Shown: in pieces, positions 1-8,942 of the stretch | How the letters are laid out: every line of letters starts with the position of its first letter | Position numbering within the stretch: position 1 is the first letter of the stretch | Source of the DNA: Curvibacter sp. GWA2_64_110 | Lineage (GTDB): Bacteria > Pseudomonadota > Gammaproteobacteria > Burkholderiales > Burkholderiaceae_C | Length of the DNA stretch: 36,303 bases | Assembly: GCA_001797315.1 (NCBI GenBank) | Contig: MGPC01000016.1 | Coordinates: forward strand, 1-36,303 | Direction of reading: 5' to 3' | Notes under the pieces: generated by a model | Database searches by the model: none | What the model saw: only the letters and a program-made list of their open reading frames with translations | Told to the model about the DNA's origin: nothing | Program-made: the position numbers and the translations under genes

Positions 1-145
1 ATTCTCATGAGCGTTTAAAGTCTTGCGACTTAGTTCCGAAGAACTTGGCAATCACCTTCAAACGCCCACGCTTATCGGCTGTATATTTTTAAGGAACCAC
101 CGTAAAACTTACCGCTTTACGTCTGCTTTGCTGCGATCAGCGAAG
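1..145 (-). promoter_or_regulatory. rRNA operon leader (5' part, gene lies outside the window)
   Basis: On the minus strand this stretch follows a strong promoter and contains a boxA-like element and an ACAGCCGATAAG block, then sequence ending in AAACGCTCATGAG. I recognise this arrangement from leaders upstream of 16S rRNA genes in Comamonadaceae and related Burkholderiales. No open reading frame with a start codon fits the stretch. The rRNA gene itself would lie to the left of base 1 and is not seen, so the assignment is by pattern memory, not by alignment. Confidence 0.6.
86..98 (-). promoter_or_regulatory. boxA-like antitermination element of the rRNA leader
   Basis: The minus strand reads GGTTCCTTAAAAA, close to the boxA pattern (TGCTCTTTAACAA in E. 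coli) where NusB/NusE load to keep polymerase processive through rRNA. It lies about 50 bases downstream of the promoter-proximal -10 box, a normal distance for an rRNA leader. Confidence 0.5.
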
Positions 146-151
146 CCTTGA

Positions 152-181
152 ATTATAGCACCATTTTTTCCTCCGCGTCAA
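152..181 (-). promoter_or_regulatory. Strong sigma70 promoter, proximal rRNA promoter
   Basis: On the minus strand TTGACG (176-181) and a perfect TATAAT (152-157) are separated by 18 bases, with a TGC just before the -10 box giving an extended -10. Transcription would run leftward out of the window. The second promoter at 298-325 shares the downstream pattern (GTGCTATA, then GGCTTCGCTG), as expected for tandem rRNA promoters. Confidence 0.75.
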
Positions 182-297
182 CACTGCGATTTATTTTTGT
201 TTTGAGCATCTCGCTCTCAACATCGCCCGTCAACCCGGCTTTGGCACCGTCTTGCCGCGTCGTTCATTTCGAATGAATTTCAGCAGCGAAGCCCGCA

Positions 298-325
298 ACT
301 ATAGCACGATTTTTTGCCATCGCAA
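298..325 (-). promoter_or_regulatory. Second tandem sigma70 promoter, distal rRNA promoter
   Basis: On the minus strand TTGCGA (320-325) and TATAGT (298-303) are separated by 16 bases. The AAAAAAT..GTGCTATA core and the GGCTTCGCTG that follows are repeated at the proximal promoter, so the two are duplicated units about 145 bases apart. A short palindrome, TTCATT-TCG-AATGAA, lies between them at about 264-278. Confidence 0.6.
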
Positions 326-597
326 ACAAGTTCATCCGAACCTCGACAAAACAGACGCTCACCAATGCGCACGACGCCTCCAGGAAGCGGACAAACAGCA
401 CCAGCCGCCTAACCTACTAACTACTGACGGGGCGGCGCCGTAGCGCATGCGCACCCAACCCAGCATGCCGCGCAAATGGGATGGGAAATAGGACGACAGC
501 CCCGTCCCACTGTCAGCCCCAAGCGATCCATATCCGAAGCGGCACGAGCAGGCGCAGTTCTGCACTGCTTTCGCAGACAAGGATAATCCTCGCTCTT
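326..597. other. Intergenic stretch between rRNA promoters and uup, nothing else recognised
   Basis: I see no convincing gene, RNA or repeat here. Short open frames on both strands lack ribosome binding sites and protein-like composition. The uup promoter must lie here, but I could not pick out a good -35/-10 pair. Confidence 0.4.
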
Positions 598-2490
598 ATG
601 GCACTCCTCACGCTTCTCAATGCACAGCTGGCCTTCGGCCATGTCCCACTACTCGATCACGCCGACTTCTCCCTCGAAACCGGCGAACGGGTTGGCCTGA
701 TCGGCCGCAACGGCGCCGGGAAATCATCTCTGCTCAAGATCCTGGGCGGCCTGGAAAAACCTGACGACGGCACCCTTCAGCTGCAGCAAAACCTGCGCCT
801 GGCTTACGTGGCCCAGGAACCAATCCTGGATCCAGCCACCACTGTGTTCACGGCAGTCAGCGCCGGCTTGGCAAAGATCGTCCAGCTGATCGATCAGTAC
901 GCACGCGGCGAAGGCGACCTTGACGCCTTACAAGACGAGATCGAGGCCCAGGACGGCTGGAACTGGCAGCGGCGAGTGGAAGAAACTCTGCAGCGCCTGC
1001 ACTTGGACAAAGATGCCGTGCTCGGGACGCTCTCCGGCGGCACGCGCAAGCGCGTGGCACTGGCGCAGGCACTGGTGTCTCAACCCGACGTACTTTTGCT
1101 GGACGAGCCGACTAACCACCTTGATCTCGACTCGATCGAATGGCTGGAAAACCTGCTGCTGGAATTCAAGGGCAGCGTGGTCACCATCACGCATGACCGC
1201 ACCTTTCTCGACCACGTAGCGACCCGCATCGTGGAGTTGGACCGCGGCCGCCTGAACTCTTACCCCGGCAATTTTGCCCAGTACTTGCTGCAAAAAGAGG
1301 CGCAGCTGGCACAGGAAGCCGTCATCAACGCCAAGGCTGACAAGCTGCTGGCACAGGAGGAAGTCTGGGTGCGCAAAGGCGTGGAGGCACGCCGTACACG
1401 CAGCCAGAGCCGCATCGTCCGGCTGGAACAGTTGCGTGCGCGACGCGCAGCGCGGCATGAGGCAGTGGGCAGCGTCAAGCTGGATGTGGCAACCGGCACC
1501 TCCAGCGGCAAGCTGGTGGCCGAGTTGAACGATGTCAGCAAGACCTTTGGCGACAAGGTCATTGTGCGCAACTTCAGCGCCACCATTCTGCGCGGCGACA
1601 AGGTGGGGCTGATCGGCCCCAACGGAGCCGGCAAGACCACCCTGCTCAAGCTGATCCTGGGTGAATTGCAACCCGACAGCGGACAGGTACGCCAGGGCGC
1701 CAATCTGCAAGTGGCCTACTTTGACCAGATGCGCAATGCGCTGGACCTTGACGCCACGCTGGAAGACTTCATCAGTCCCGGCAGCGAGTGGATCGAGATC
1801 GGCGCCAAGCGCCAACACGTCAAGAGCTACCTGGGTGACTTCCTCTTTTCGCCGGCACGCGCCAACTCGCCCGTCCGCTCGCTATCGGGCGGCGAGCGCA
1901 ACCGCTTGCTGCTGGCGCGGCTGTTCGCCCGCCCGGCCAATGTGCTGGTACTGGACGAACCCACCAACGATCTGGATATCGACACGCTGGAACTGCTGGA
2001 GGAGCTGCTGCAGAACTACGAGGGCACGGTGTTTCTGGTCAGCCACGACCGAACCTTTCTCGACAACGTCGTCACCAGCACCATCGCTTTCGAGGGTAAC
2101 GGCAACTGGCGTGAGTACGAAGGCGGAGTGCAAGACTGGCTGACGCAGTCACGGCGACGGCAAGCCTGGCTGGACGCTACAAATTCAGAAGCACCCAGCG
2201 CAGTATTGGCAAGCCTGGAAGCCGGAAAAGACCTGAAAAAATCAGCCCCACAACGCTCACCTGGCAGCGCCAAACTCAGCTACAAGGAACAACGGGAGTT
2301 GGAAACACTGCCCGATCACATCGAAGCGCTGGAACTGGAGCAGGCACAATTGCGCGATGCGCTGGCTGATGGCGGCCTCTACAGCCGCGACCCGCAACGC
2401 GCCGTCGAATTGCACGCCCGGGATGCCGCCATAGAAGACGAGTTGATGACAGCATTGACACGCTGGGAGGCGCTGTCAGCCAGGCAATAA
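598..2490 (+). CDS. uup: ABC-F family ATPase Uup
   Basis: A 630-residue soluble protein with two ABC ATPase cassettes and no membrane domain. The first cassette has Walker A GRNGAGKS near residue 36, signature LSGGTRKR and Walker B/H-loop region LLLDEPTNHLD. The second has GPNGAGKTT, LSGGERNR and VLVLDEPTNDLD. A charged linker separates them, and the C-terminus (about 555-630) is the coiled-coil tail of Uup that in E. coli binds DNA. Length matches E. coli Uup (635). ABC-F proteins act on ribosomes; Uup is also linked to precise transposon excision and branched DNA intermediates. The ATG at 598 is preferred over an upstream in-frame start at 481 because homology begins there and an AAGGA lies upstream. 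The gene is monocistronic and divergent from the rRNA promoters. Confidence 0.9.
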   Translation: MALLTLLNAQLAFGHVPLLDHADFSLETGERVGLIGRNGAGKSSLLKILGGLEKPDDGTLQLQQNLRLAYVAQEPILDPATTVFTAVSAGLAKIVQLIDQYARGEGDLDALQDEIEAQDGWNWQRRVEETLQRLHLDKDAVLGTLSGGTRKRVALAQALVSQPDVLLLDEPTNHLDLDSIEWLENLLLEFKGSVVTITHDRTFLDHVATRIVELDRGRLNSYPGNFAQYLLQKEAQLAQEAVINAKADKLLAQEEVWVRKGVEARRTRSQSRIVRLEQLRARRAARHEAVGSVKLDVATGTSSGKLVAELNDVSKTFGDKVIVRNFSATILRGDKVGLIGPNGAGKTTLLKLILGELQPDSGQVRQGANLQVAYFDQMRNALDLDATLEDFISPGSEWIEIGAKRQHVKSYLGDFLFSPARANSPVRSLSGGERNRLLLARLFARPANVLVLDEPTNDLDIDTLELLEELLQNYEGTVFLVSHDRTFLDNVVTSTIAFEGNGNWREYEGGVQDWLTQSRRRQAWLDATNSEAPSAVLASLEAGKDLKKSAPQRSPGSAKLSYKEQRELETLPDHIEALELEQAQLRDALADGGLYSRDPQRAVELHARDAAIEDELMTALTRWEALSARQ

Positions 2491-2519
2491 CGGACTGCGG
2501 CAGCTACCCAAGCCCACCC

Positions 2520-3605
2520 TCAGACGCGGTAGCGGTCGGTGGTATTGCTCAAGCGGGACAGCAGCGCCGGGGCAATGGCTGTCAGCGGCAGCACTTCGTC
2601 TGCGGCGCCATGCGCAATGGCCTCGCGTGGCATGCCGAACACCACGCAGCTGGCCTCGTCCTGCACGTAGTTGTAGCTGCCGGCATCCTTCATCTCGCGC
2701 ATGGCCTTGGCACCATCGTTGCCCATGCCGGTGAGCATGATGCCGAAGGCGTTGCGCCCCACCACCTGAGCACAGGACTTGAACAGCACCTCCACCGAGG
2801 GCTTGTGCCGGTTCACCGGCTCGCCGTCTTCCACTACGGCCACATAGTTGGCGCCACTGCGGTCGATGCGGAACTGCTTGCCACCAGGTGCGATGTAGGC
2901 ATGGCCAGGCAGAATCCGCTCGCCATTGGCAGCTTCCTGCACCGTGATCTGACACAGGCTGTTAAGACGCGCCGCAAAGCTGGTGGTGAAACCGGGCGGC
3001 ATGTGCTGCGTAATGACGATGCCCGGCGAATCAGCTGGCATGCGAGTCAGAATTTCTTTGATCGCCTCGGTGCCTCCGGTGGAGGAGCCGATACAGATCA
3101 GTTTTTCGGTCGACAGCCGTCCCAACGGCTTGATCTCGGGACGCACGGCGGTAGACCCTTCAGCCGCCGCCCCGCCAGGCGCAGGCGTCGACAACCGTCG
3201 GATGTGCGCTGCCGCGGCCACCCGGATCTTCTCAACAATCTGGTCCGACAACTCCTTGATGCCTTCAGCCAGGCCAATGCGCGGCTTGGCGACGAAGTCG
3301 ACTGCCCCCAGTTCCAGCGCCCGCATGGTCACTTCAGCCCCGCGCTCAGTCAGTGTGGAGATCATGACGACCGGCATGGGCCGTAAGCGCATCAGGCGAC
3401 CCAGAAAATCAATGCCGTCCATGCGGGGCATCTCGACATCCAGCGTCAGCACGTCTGGATTGAGCTCACGGATCATTTCGCGCGCGATCAGCGGATCGTT
3501 CGCCGTGCCGATGCACTCCATATCTTTCTGGCGGTTGATGATTTCGGCCAGCAGGCTGCGCACCAGTGCTGAATCGTCGACCACCACAACCCGAATCTTC
3601 TTCAA
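2520..3605 (-). CDS. cheB: Chemotaxis response regulator protein-glutamate methylesterase CheB
   Basis: 361 residues. The N-terminal receiver domain has the acidic pair D10/D11, phosphoacceptor D56 (TLDVEMP) and a KP motif near K108. The C-terminal methylesterase domain has the catalytic triad in IGSSTGG (S175), TQHMPPG (H201) and LTGMGNDG (D297). CheB removes methyl groups from, or deamidates, chemoreceptor glutamates and is activated by CheA phosphorylation. I set the start at TTG 3605: AGGAG (3613-3617) lies 7 bases upstream and the product begins [11 protein letters not shown]. An upstream in-frame start at 3686 would add 27 unrelated residues. The ribosome site overlaps the cheD stop codon, implying translational coupling. 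This is the last gene of the che operon. Confidence 0.94.
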   Translation of the reverse strand: MKKIRVVVVDDSALVRSLLAEIINRQKDMECIGTANDPLIAREMIRELNPDVLTLDVEMPRMDGIDFLGRLMRLRPMPVVMISTLTERGAEVTMRALELGAVDFVAKPRIGLAEGIKELSDQIVEKIRVAAAAHIRRLSTPAPGGAAAEGSTAVRPEIKPLGRLSTEKLICIGSSTGGTEAIKEILTRMPADSPGIVITQHMPPGFTTSFAARLNSLCQITVQEAANGERILPGHAYIAPGGKQFRIDRSGANYVAVVEDGEPVNRHKPSVEVLFKSCAQVVGRNAFGIMLTGMGNDGAKAMREMKDAGSYNYVQDEASCVVFGMPREAIAHGAADEVLPLTAIAPALLSRLSNTTDRYRV

Positions 3606-3615
3606 ACAAATTCTC

Positions 3616-4293
3616 CTAGAACAGATCCACAGAGCCGCCCGCCGTGGACTTGGCAACCAGCGCGGCATTGCCCCGGCGTTCCTCAACGGCCAGCGACTCG
3701 GGGTGCGAGTGGGCCAGCCGTTTGACCAGCGCCTTGCCCGTCACCGGAAAAAAGCACACTTTGCGCGGATGAATATCCAGCACGTCCTGCGACACCACCG
3801 GAATGCGCTCAGTCGCCAGATAGTCAAGCACAAATTTGGTATTGCGTTCACCCACGTTCATGGTGGTAAAACCGGCCATCACCGCGCCACCGCCAAACAC
3901 TTTGGCCTGCATGGTCTCGCGCCGTGCACCGAGCTTGATCATTTCGTTGAGCAGCAATTCCATGGCGTAGGAGCCATAGCGTCCCGAGCCGTCCGCGCCA
4001 TCGCCGTCCGGCAGCATGAAATGGTTCATGCCGCCGATGCGCATCTTGTTGTCCCAGATGCAGGCGGCGATGCAGGAGCCGAGCACCGTCATGATCACCA
4101 GGTCATCGCTGGAGACGAAATATTCACCCGGCAACACCTTGACGGCGTCGTACTGGAAATGATGGTCCGCATAAAAAAACGAGGCCTCACCCGGCTTGCG
4201 TGACTGCGCCTTGAGTTGATCGACTCTCGACACGCGCCCGCTGGCCAGGACCTTGGCCGCGGCACTCGCGCCTGACGTGCTAACGGCGCTCAT
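3616..4293 (-). CDS. cheD: Chemoreceptor glutamine deamidase CheD
   Basis: 225 residues. The CheD core starts near residue 55 and shows [11 protein letters not shown] (catalytic Cys, about C74) and GGMNHFMLP (catalytic His, about H91), followed by VFGGGAVM. CheD deamidates glutamines of methyl-accepting receptors and in some species binds CheC. The roughly 45-residue N-terminal extension makes it longer than the shortest CheD proteins. ATG 4293 lies inside the last codons of cheR (14-base overlap), so translation is probably coupled; an ORF start at 4359 would extend further into cheR and is unlikely. The protein ends GGSVDLF, very like the end of the CheZ-like protein of the same operon (AGSIELF). 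Confidence 0.93.
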   Translation of the reverse strand: MSAVSTSGASAAAKVLASGRVSRVDQLKAQSRKPGEASFFYADHHFQYDAVKVLPGEYFVSSDDLVIMTVLGSCIAACIWDNKMRIGGMNHFMLPDGDGADGSGRYGSYAMELLLNEMIKLGARRETMQAKVFGGGAVMAGFTTMNVGERNTKFVLDYLATERIPVVSQDVLDIHPRKVCFFPVTGKALVKRLAHSHPESLAVEERRGNAALVAKSTAGGSVDLF

Positions 4294-5176
4294 AAACAGT
4301 TTTCCCGCGCAGGACGAACAAATCGCGCGACTCGTTGAAGTTTTCGGAATGACCCACAAACAGCAAGCCGCCAGGCTTCATCACGCGATGAATGCGCTCC
4401 AGCACGCTGCGCTGCGTCGCGGCATCAAAGTAAATCATCACATTGCGACAAAACACAATGTCGAATGGCTCGCGAAACGGCCAGTCATCGCGAATCAGGT
4501 TGACGCTGAGGAACTCGATCATGCGCTGCAACTCGGGCTTGACGCGGACCATGCCCTCGTTGTTGCCCTTGCCGCGCATGAAGAAACGCTGCAGGCGGGC
4601 GGTGTCGATACCCTTGAGGCCGTCAAGCCGGTACACTCCCCGCGCGGCCGTGGCCAGCACCTTGGAATCGATATCGCTGGCCCACAACTTGAAGTTGGCC
4701 TGACTCCCCAAGGCGTCCATGGCCGTCATCACAATGGAGTAGGGCTCTTCGCCGGTGGACGCCGCATTGCACCAGACCCGCCAAGCCGTGCTGGCAGGCT
4801 TGGATTTCAGGTGCTCGGCCAGGATATCGAAATGATGCTGCTCGCGGAAAAAGGACGTGAGATTGGTGGTCAGCGCGTTGACAAATTCTTGCCACTCCGG
4901 ACCGTCATGCGACTCCAGCCATCCCAGGTAGTCGCGAAAGCTCTGGTGTCCGGTCTCGCGCAGCCGCCGTGAAAGCCGGCTGTACACCATGGCGTGCTTG
5001 CCATCATGCAAGCTGATGCCGGCACGCTGGTAGATGAGCGACTGCACACGAGAGAAATCGGCTTGCGTCCAGGCGAACTCCCGCCCTTGTGCATCGGAGC
5101 CGCCCGTTTCTGGCGCAACTGCGGCATTTCCTTTGACAGCCGCCATGAGCCGGGACATGCCGGGCATTTTCAACAT
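4280..5176 (-). CDS. cheR: Chemotaxis protein methyltransferase CheR
   Basis: 298 residues, against 286 for E. coli CheR. An N-terminal helical domain (about 35-100, with TNLTSFFRE) precedes the S-adenosylmethionine-binding domain, which shows [24 protein letters not shown] and a [10 protein letters not shown] loop. The protein methylates glutamates of chemoreceptors as CheB's counterpart. No C-terminal TPR and no obvious receptor-tether domain is present. The start at ATG 5176 has a poor ribosome site; in-frame ATGs at codons 4, 7 and 11 are alternatives, and homology begins only near residue 33. It follows cheW by 25 bases and overlaps cheD. Confidence 0.94.
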   Translation of the reverse strand: MLKMPGMSRLMAAVKGNAAVAPETGGSDAQGREFAWTQADFSRVQSLIYQRAGISLHDGKHAMVYSRLSRRLRETGHQSFRDYLGWLESHDGPEWQEFVNALTTNLTSFFREQHHFDILAEHLKSKPASTAWRVWCNAASTGEEPYSIVMTAMDALGSQANFKLWASDIDSKVLATAARGVYRLDGLKGIDTARLQRFFMRGKGNNEGMVRVKPELQRMIEFLSVNLIRDDWPFREPFDIVFCRNVMIYFDAATQRSVLERIHRVMKPGGLLFVGHSENFNESRDLFVLRGKTVYERR

Positions 5177-5201
5177 GAGAAAAACCGCACGAAATCTGCT
5201 G

Positions 5202-5690
5202 TCATTCTTCCCCTGAGACCAGACCCATGTCGAGACCCGACATGAGTTTTTCGATGTCCAGCAGAATCAGCATGCGCTCACCCACCGAACCCAACCCCAT
5301 CACGGCCGAACTATCGATGACGCTGTCGATTTCCGGGGCGGCCTTGATATTGTCGGCAGGCAGTTCCATCACATCACTGACCGAGTCAACCACGATGCCG
5401 ACAATGCGGCTGCGCAAGTTCAGAATGATGACCACCGTGAAGTCGTTGTACTCCGCCTTGACGCATTTGAACTTCAGACGCATGTCGACGATCGGCACAA
5501 TCGTGCCGCGCAGGTTGACAACACCCTTGATGAATTCCGGCGCATTGGCGAGACGGGTCGGTCTTTCGTAGCCCCGGATCTCCTGGACTTTAAGAATATC
5601 AATGCCGTACTCTTCCTGGTCCAGCCGGAAAGTCAGGTACTCGCGGGCGCCGACCGATGCCACTTCATCCGTTTTTTCCATTACATCCAT
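5202..5690 (-). CDS. cheW: Chemotaxis coupling protein CheW
   Basis: 162 residues made almost entirely of one CheW (SH3-like) domain, with [16 protein letters not shown] at the start, [16 protein letters not shown] in the middle and [10 protein letters not shown] at the end. It links receptors to CheA in signalling arrays. ATG 5690 is chosen because AAGGAG precedes it by about 7 bases; a longer in-frame start at 5708 adds MPRRAR and runs into the ribosome site. It lies 21 bases downstream of cheA. Confidence 0.95.
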   Translation of the reverse strand: MDVMEKTDEVASVGAREYLTFRLDQEEYGIDILKVQEIRGYERPTRLANAPEFIKGVVNLRGTIVPIVDMRLKFKCVKAEYNDFTVVIILNLRSRIVGIVVDSVSDVMELPADNIKAAPEIDSVIDSSAVMGLGSVGERMLILLDIEKLMSGLDMGLVSGEE

Positions 5691-5711
5691 TCTTGCTCTC
5701 CTTGGCAAAGC

Positions 5712-7841
5712 TCAGTGGCGCGAACGACGCACCAGAGCACTGGTATCGAGAATCAGCGCCACCTTGCCGTCTCCCAGAATCGTAGCGCCCGACACATTCG
5801 GAACCTTGCGGTAATTGGTTTCGAGGTTTTTCACCACCACTTGCTGCTGGCCGAGCAGTTCATCCACCAGCAAAGCCACACGGCTGCCTTCGGCCTCCAC
5901 CACGACCATGATGTCGCTGGATTTTTCGGAGTCGAAGCGCGGCACCTGGAACACCTTTTCTAACTCGATGACCGGCATGTATTCGTCGCGCACCTTCACC
6001 AGTTGCGACCCCTGCCCCACGGTGCTGACGGCATCAGGTTTGACCTGAAAGGACTCGACCACCGAAGACAACGGGAGGATGTAGACCTCGTCGCCGACCC
6101 CGACCGACATGCCGTCCATGATGGCCAGCGTCAACGGCAGACGCACCGAAACTCGCATGCCGTAGCCTTCGGCCGAGTCGATCTCAACCGTACCATTGAG
6201 CGCTGCGATGTTCTTTTTGACCACATCCATGCCAACGCCACGCCCGGACACATCGGTCACGACATCCGCCGTCGAGAAGCCCGGTGCAAAAATGAGTTGC
6301 CAGACATCAGCGTCCGACATCTGATCGGATACATCCAGGCCGCGCTCGCGCGCCTTGCTGAGGATCTTTTCGCGGTTCAGGCCACGGCCGTCGTCACGCA
6401 CCTCGATGACGATGGAGCCGCCCTGGTGAGCAGCCGATAACGTGATGGTGCCCGTCTCCGGCTTGCCTTTCGCCAGACGATCTTCAGGCATCTCGATGCC
6501 ATGGTCACAGCTGTTGCGCACCAGATGGGTCAGCGGATCAGTAATCTTCTCGACCAGCCCTTTGTCGAGCTCGGTCGCCTCCCCCTGCGTCACGAAATCG
6601 ACCTTTTTGCCCAGCTTGCTGGCCAGATCTCGCAGCATGCGCGGGAAGCGGCTGAACACGATGGACATCGGGATCATGCGAATCGACATCACCGATTCCT
6701 GCAAATCGCGCGTGTTGCGATCCAGGTCTGCCAGGCCTGCCAGCAGTTGCTGGTTCATCGCCGGATCCAGCGCGCGGCTGTTCTGCGCCAGCATGGCCTG
6801 CGTGATCACCAGCTCGCCGACCAGGTTGATCAGTTGGTCCACCTTGTTGATGGCAACCCGGATGGTAGCCGCTTCAGGCTGGGCCAGCGGGGCCGCCGCG
6901 GCCTTGCCACCAGCTTTGGCCGTACCCCTGGGCTCCGCTGCTGCAGCACTGGCCACGGTTTTGGCAGCACCCGGCGCACCCGGCGCACCGTCGAAAAAGC
7001 CGAATCCCGGCGCCGGCGCAAGAGGAGCGTCCGGCGGAGGATCATCGGCCCAAGTCACGCTGGCCGGAGTTGAATCAGCCTCTTCGCCGAGATCGCGAAT
7101 CACCACATGCTCACGCGCCACATGAAAGGCGAACAAGTCGAGCAGATCCTCATTGGAGGAAGACGTACCAACCTTGAAAACTCGAAAATTCGGCTGATCG
7201 CTGGGCAAATCAACGATTTCGCCCAAGCCCGCAATATCGCGGAACAAGTCTTTCACCGGGTCAACCTGATCCAAGCGCTCCAGCGGTCCCATCCGGATTT
7301 CGAGCTGGCGCTCGCCCTTCACCGTCGGGGTCTCCGCCGCCGCGACAACAACGGCAGGTGCCGGTGCAGCCACGGGCGCAGAGGCGGGGGCTGGAACAGG
7401 TGTCGACACCGCGGGGGTTGCCCCAGAAGCCAGTTCACTGATACGTCGCACCAAGTCGGCGGAGGAAGGCGGCTCGCCAGCCTCCCCCGCCTGATGGCGC
7501 GCCAACAGGCTGCGCGAGATGTCCGCGGATTCAAGCAGCACATCCACCATCATGGCGTTGGGCTGCAACTCATGCCGACGCAGCTTGTCGAGCAAAGACT
7601 CCATCTGGTGGGTCAGCTCCGCCACATCGGTGAACCCGAAGGTTGCCGCCCCCCCCTTGACCGAGTGAGCACAACGGAAGATCCCGTTCAACTCCTCATC
7701 ATCAGCCGTTTCCAGATCCATGTTGAGCAGCATCTGCTCCATCAAATCCAGGTTTTCCCCTGCTTCCTCGAAGAAGATCTGATAGAACTGACTCAGATCG
7801 AAATCGCCGGATCCACTGCTTTCCTGATGCGCCTCAGCCAT
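5712..7841 (-). CDS. cheA: Chemotaxis histidine kinase CheA
   Basis: 709 residues with class CheA order. P1/HPt domain with phosphorylated histidine H59 in FRCAHSVKGG; an Ala/Pro-rich linker (about 140-175); a regulator-binding P2-like domain (about 176-260); a second Ala/Gly/Pro linker; dimerisation P3 (about 325-385, with INLVGELVITQ); ATPase P4 with N box LVRNSCDHGIE, DDGRGL and GRGVGMD; and the CheW-like P5 to the end. It autophosphorylates under receptor control and passes phosphate to CheY and CheB. ATG 7841 has AGGAG 8 bases upstream. The P1-P2 and P2-P3 linkers are long and low in complexity, usual for this family. It lies 47 bases after cheY. Confidence 0.96.
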   Translation of the reverse strand: MAEAHQESSGSGDFDLSQFYQIFFEEAGENLDLMEQMLLNMDLETADDEELNGIFRCAHSVKGGAATFGFTDVAELTHQMESLLDKLRRHELQPNAMMVDVLLESADISRSLLARHQAGEAGEPPSSADLVRRISELASGATPAVSTPVPAPASAPVAAPAPAVVVAAAETPTVKGERQLEIRMGPLERLDQVDPVKDLFRDIAGLGEIVDLPSDQPNFRVFKVGTSSSNEDLLDLFAFHVAREHVVIRDLGEEADSTPASVTWADDPPPDAPLAPAPGFGFFDGAPGAPGAAKTVASAAAAEPRGTAKAGGKAAAAPLAQPEAATIRVAINKVDQLINLVGELVITQAMLAQNSRALDPAMNQQLLAGLADLDRNTRDLQESVMSIRMIPMSIVFSRFPRMLRDLASKLGKKVDFVTQGEATELDKGLVEKITDPLTHLVRNSCDHGIEMPEDRLAKGKPETGTITLSAAHQGGSIVIEVRDDGRGLNREKILSKARERGLDVSDQMSDADVWQLIFAPGFSTADVVTDVSGRGVGMDVVKKNIAALNGTVEIDSAEGYGMRVSVRLPLTLAIMDGMSVGVGDEVYILPLSSVVESFQVKPDAVSTVGQGSQLVKVRDEYMPVIELEKVFQVPRFDSEKSSDIMVVVEAEGSRVALLVDELLGQQQVVVKNLETNYRKVPNVSGATILGDGKVALILDTSALVRRSRH

Positions 7842-7888
7842 GACTAGAGCTCCTGTGTTTCGTACTCGCCGCAGGTATCAAACCTGCA

Positions 7889-8251
7889 TCACTTGATTAC
7901 TTTTTGGATGACATCCAGCAGCCGGGCCGGATCAAAAGGCTTGACCAGCCAGCCGGTAGCACCCGCAGCACGCCCGGCCTGCTTCATCAGATCGCTGGAC
8001 TCGGTCGTCAGCATCAGGATTGGCTTGGTTTTGTACTGGGGGTGCTCCCGCAACTTGCGGGTCAGCCCGAGACCATCAAGCCGGGGCATGTTCTGATCCG
8101 TCAGAACCAAATCAAAAAGCTGGGCCTGCGCCTTCTCAAAGGCATCCTGACCGTCCACCGCCTCCACAACCTGGTAACCGGCGCCCGTCAGGGTAAATGA
8201 CACCATCTTGCGCATGGAAGGCGAATCGTCAACGGCAAGTATCAAAGGCAT
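7889..8251 (-). CDS. cheY: Chemotaxis response regulator CheY
   Basis: A stand-alone receiver domain of 120 residues. Metal-binding D8/D9, phosphoacceptor D52 (LTDQNMP), T82/T83 and K104 (VKPFD) are all present. In place of the aromatic switch residue of E. coli CheY (Y106), the sequence at the end of strand 5 reads WLVKPF, with Trp 101 just before it. CheY-P is expected to bind the FliM N-terminus and switch rotation. It is encoded between the CheZ-like gene and cheA. Confidence 0.92.
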   Translation of the reverse strand: MPLILAVDDSPSMRKMVSFTLTGAGYQVVEAVDGQDAFEKAQAQLFDLVLTDQNMPRLDGLGLTRKLREHPQYKTKPILMLTTESSDLMKQAGRAAGATGWLVKPFDPARLLDVIQKVIK

Positions 8252-8299
8252 GTAAGGGCTCCGAGTGATTTGATTAGCTTGATGGATAGAAATTGTTTT

Positions 8300-8743
8300 T
8301 CAGAACAGTTCAATAGAACCGGCATCCATTTCGTCCTGAGTCACCGGATTCGGCCGTTCAGGGACCTCTTCAACGAAGGGTACGGCTTCGCCGTCCTCCT
8401 GCCCCATGGATTCTGCGGCCAAACGATAGGCGCAGCCCTGAAGAATCTTGGACGTGTGGTTGATCAACTGGGATGCCATGTCCTGGAACTGCAATTCGGT
8501 CACCGCCGAACACAATGCAGCACGCACAGCGTCAAGCGCTTCGGCGTCGACTTGCGCTGGATCGCCCAGTGTGGCACTGGCGCGGGTAAAGCGCTCCATC
8601 AGGTTTTCCATGGTGTGGGCCAGCAGACCATCCAGCCGGGCCAGATCGTGCACCACGACCAGTAGCGCATCCTGTACCTCAGCGACCAGCATGACAGGCA
8701 GTTGCACGGCGGGAACGGTTGGCGTCGTCATCGTGGGTTGCAT
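8300..8743 (-). CDS. cheZ: Diverged, short CheZ-like CheY-P phosphatase
   Basis: About 147 residues from ATG 8743. The core is a long helical region ending in TELQFQDMASQLI, which aligns with the CheZ motif FQDLTGQ: the active-site Asp (E. coli D143) and Gln (Q147) are both kept with three residues between them. E. coli CheZ is 214 residues, so the hairpin is shorter. An acidic, Pro-containing linker leads to a C-terminal tail MDAGSIELF, in the place where CheZ has its CheY-docking peptide. First gene of the che operon. The start is uncertain: a TTG at 8830 and an ATG at 8749 are in frame, and 8743 has the best spaced GGA. Family placement rests on the motif and context. Confidence 0.72.
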   Translation of the reverse strand: MQPTMTTPTVPAVQLPVMLVAEVQDALLVVVHDLARLDGLLAHTMENLMERFTRASATLGDPAQVDAEALDAVRAALCSAVTELQFQDMASQLINHTSKILQGCAYRLAAESMGQEDGEAVPFVEEVPERPNPVTQDEMDAGSIELF

Positions 8744-8942
8744 TGTCATTCCATTCTGTTGCCCGGTTGTTGCTTGATTCACAGCTCCATTCGTTCCAGC
8801 ATTAGAATTTTGCCAGAAGTAGGGTATCAAGATACAGTCAAATCACGGCGATTTCTCGCCCATTTCGGACGGTTCAACAAGCCGGCATGACCCCGACGCC
8901 ATGGACGTTCCACAGGGCTTCGGCCATCATAGCGCCTAATTT

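Noticed and set aside
72-79. Perfect GCCGATAA sigma28 -10 box on the minus strand near the left edge
   Set aside because: The four bases 15 upstream read GGTT, not TAAA, and the box is part of the conserved rRNA leader.
252-443. Small plus-strand open frame before uup
   Set aside because: It runs through the rRNA promoter on the other strand, has no ribosome site and no recognisable protein features.
8847-8860. GGCGA-GAAA-TCGCC hairpin with a GNRA loop upstream of the CheZ-like gene
   Set aside because: Only five pairs, no T run and no conserved partner seen; too short to call a regulatory RNA or terminator.
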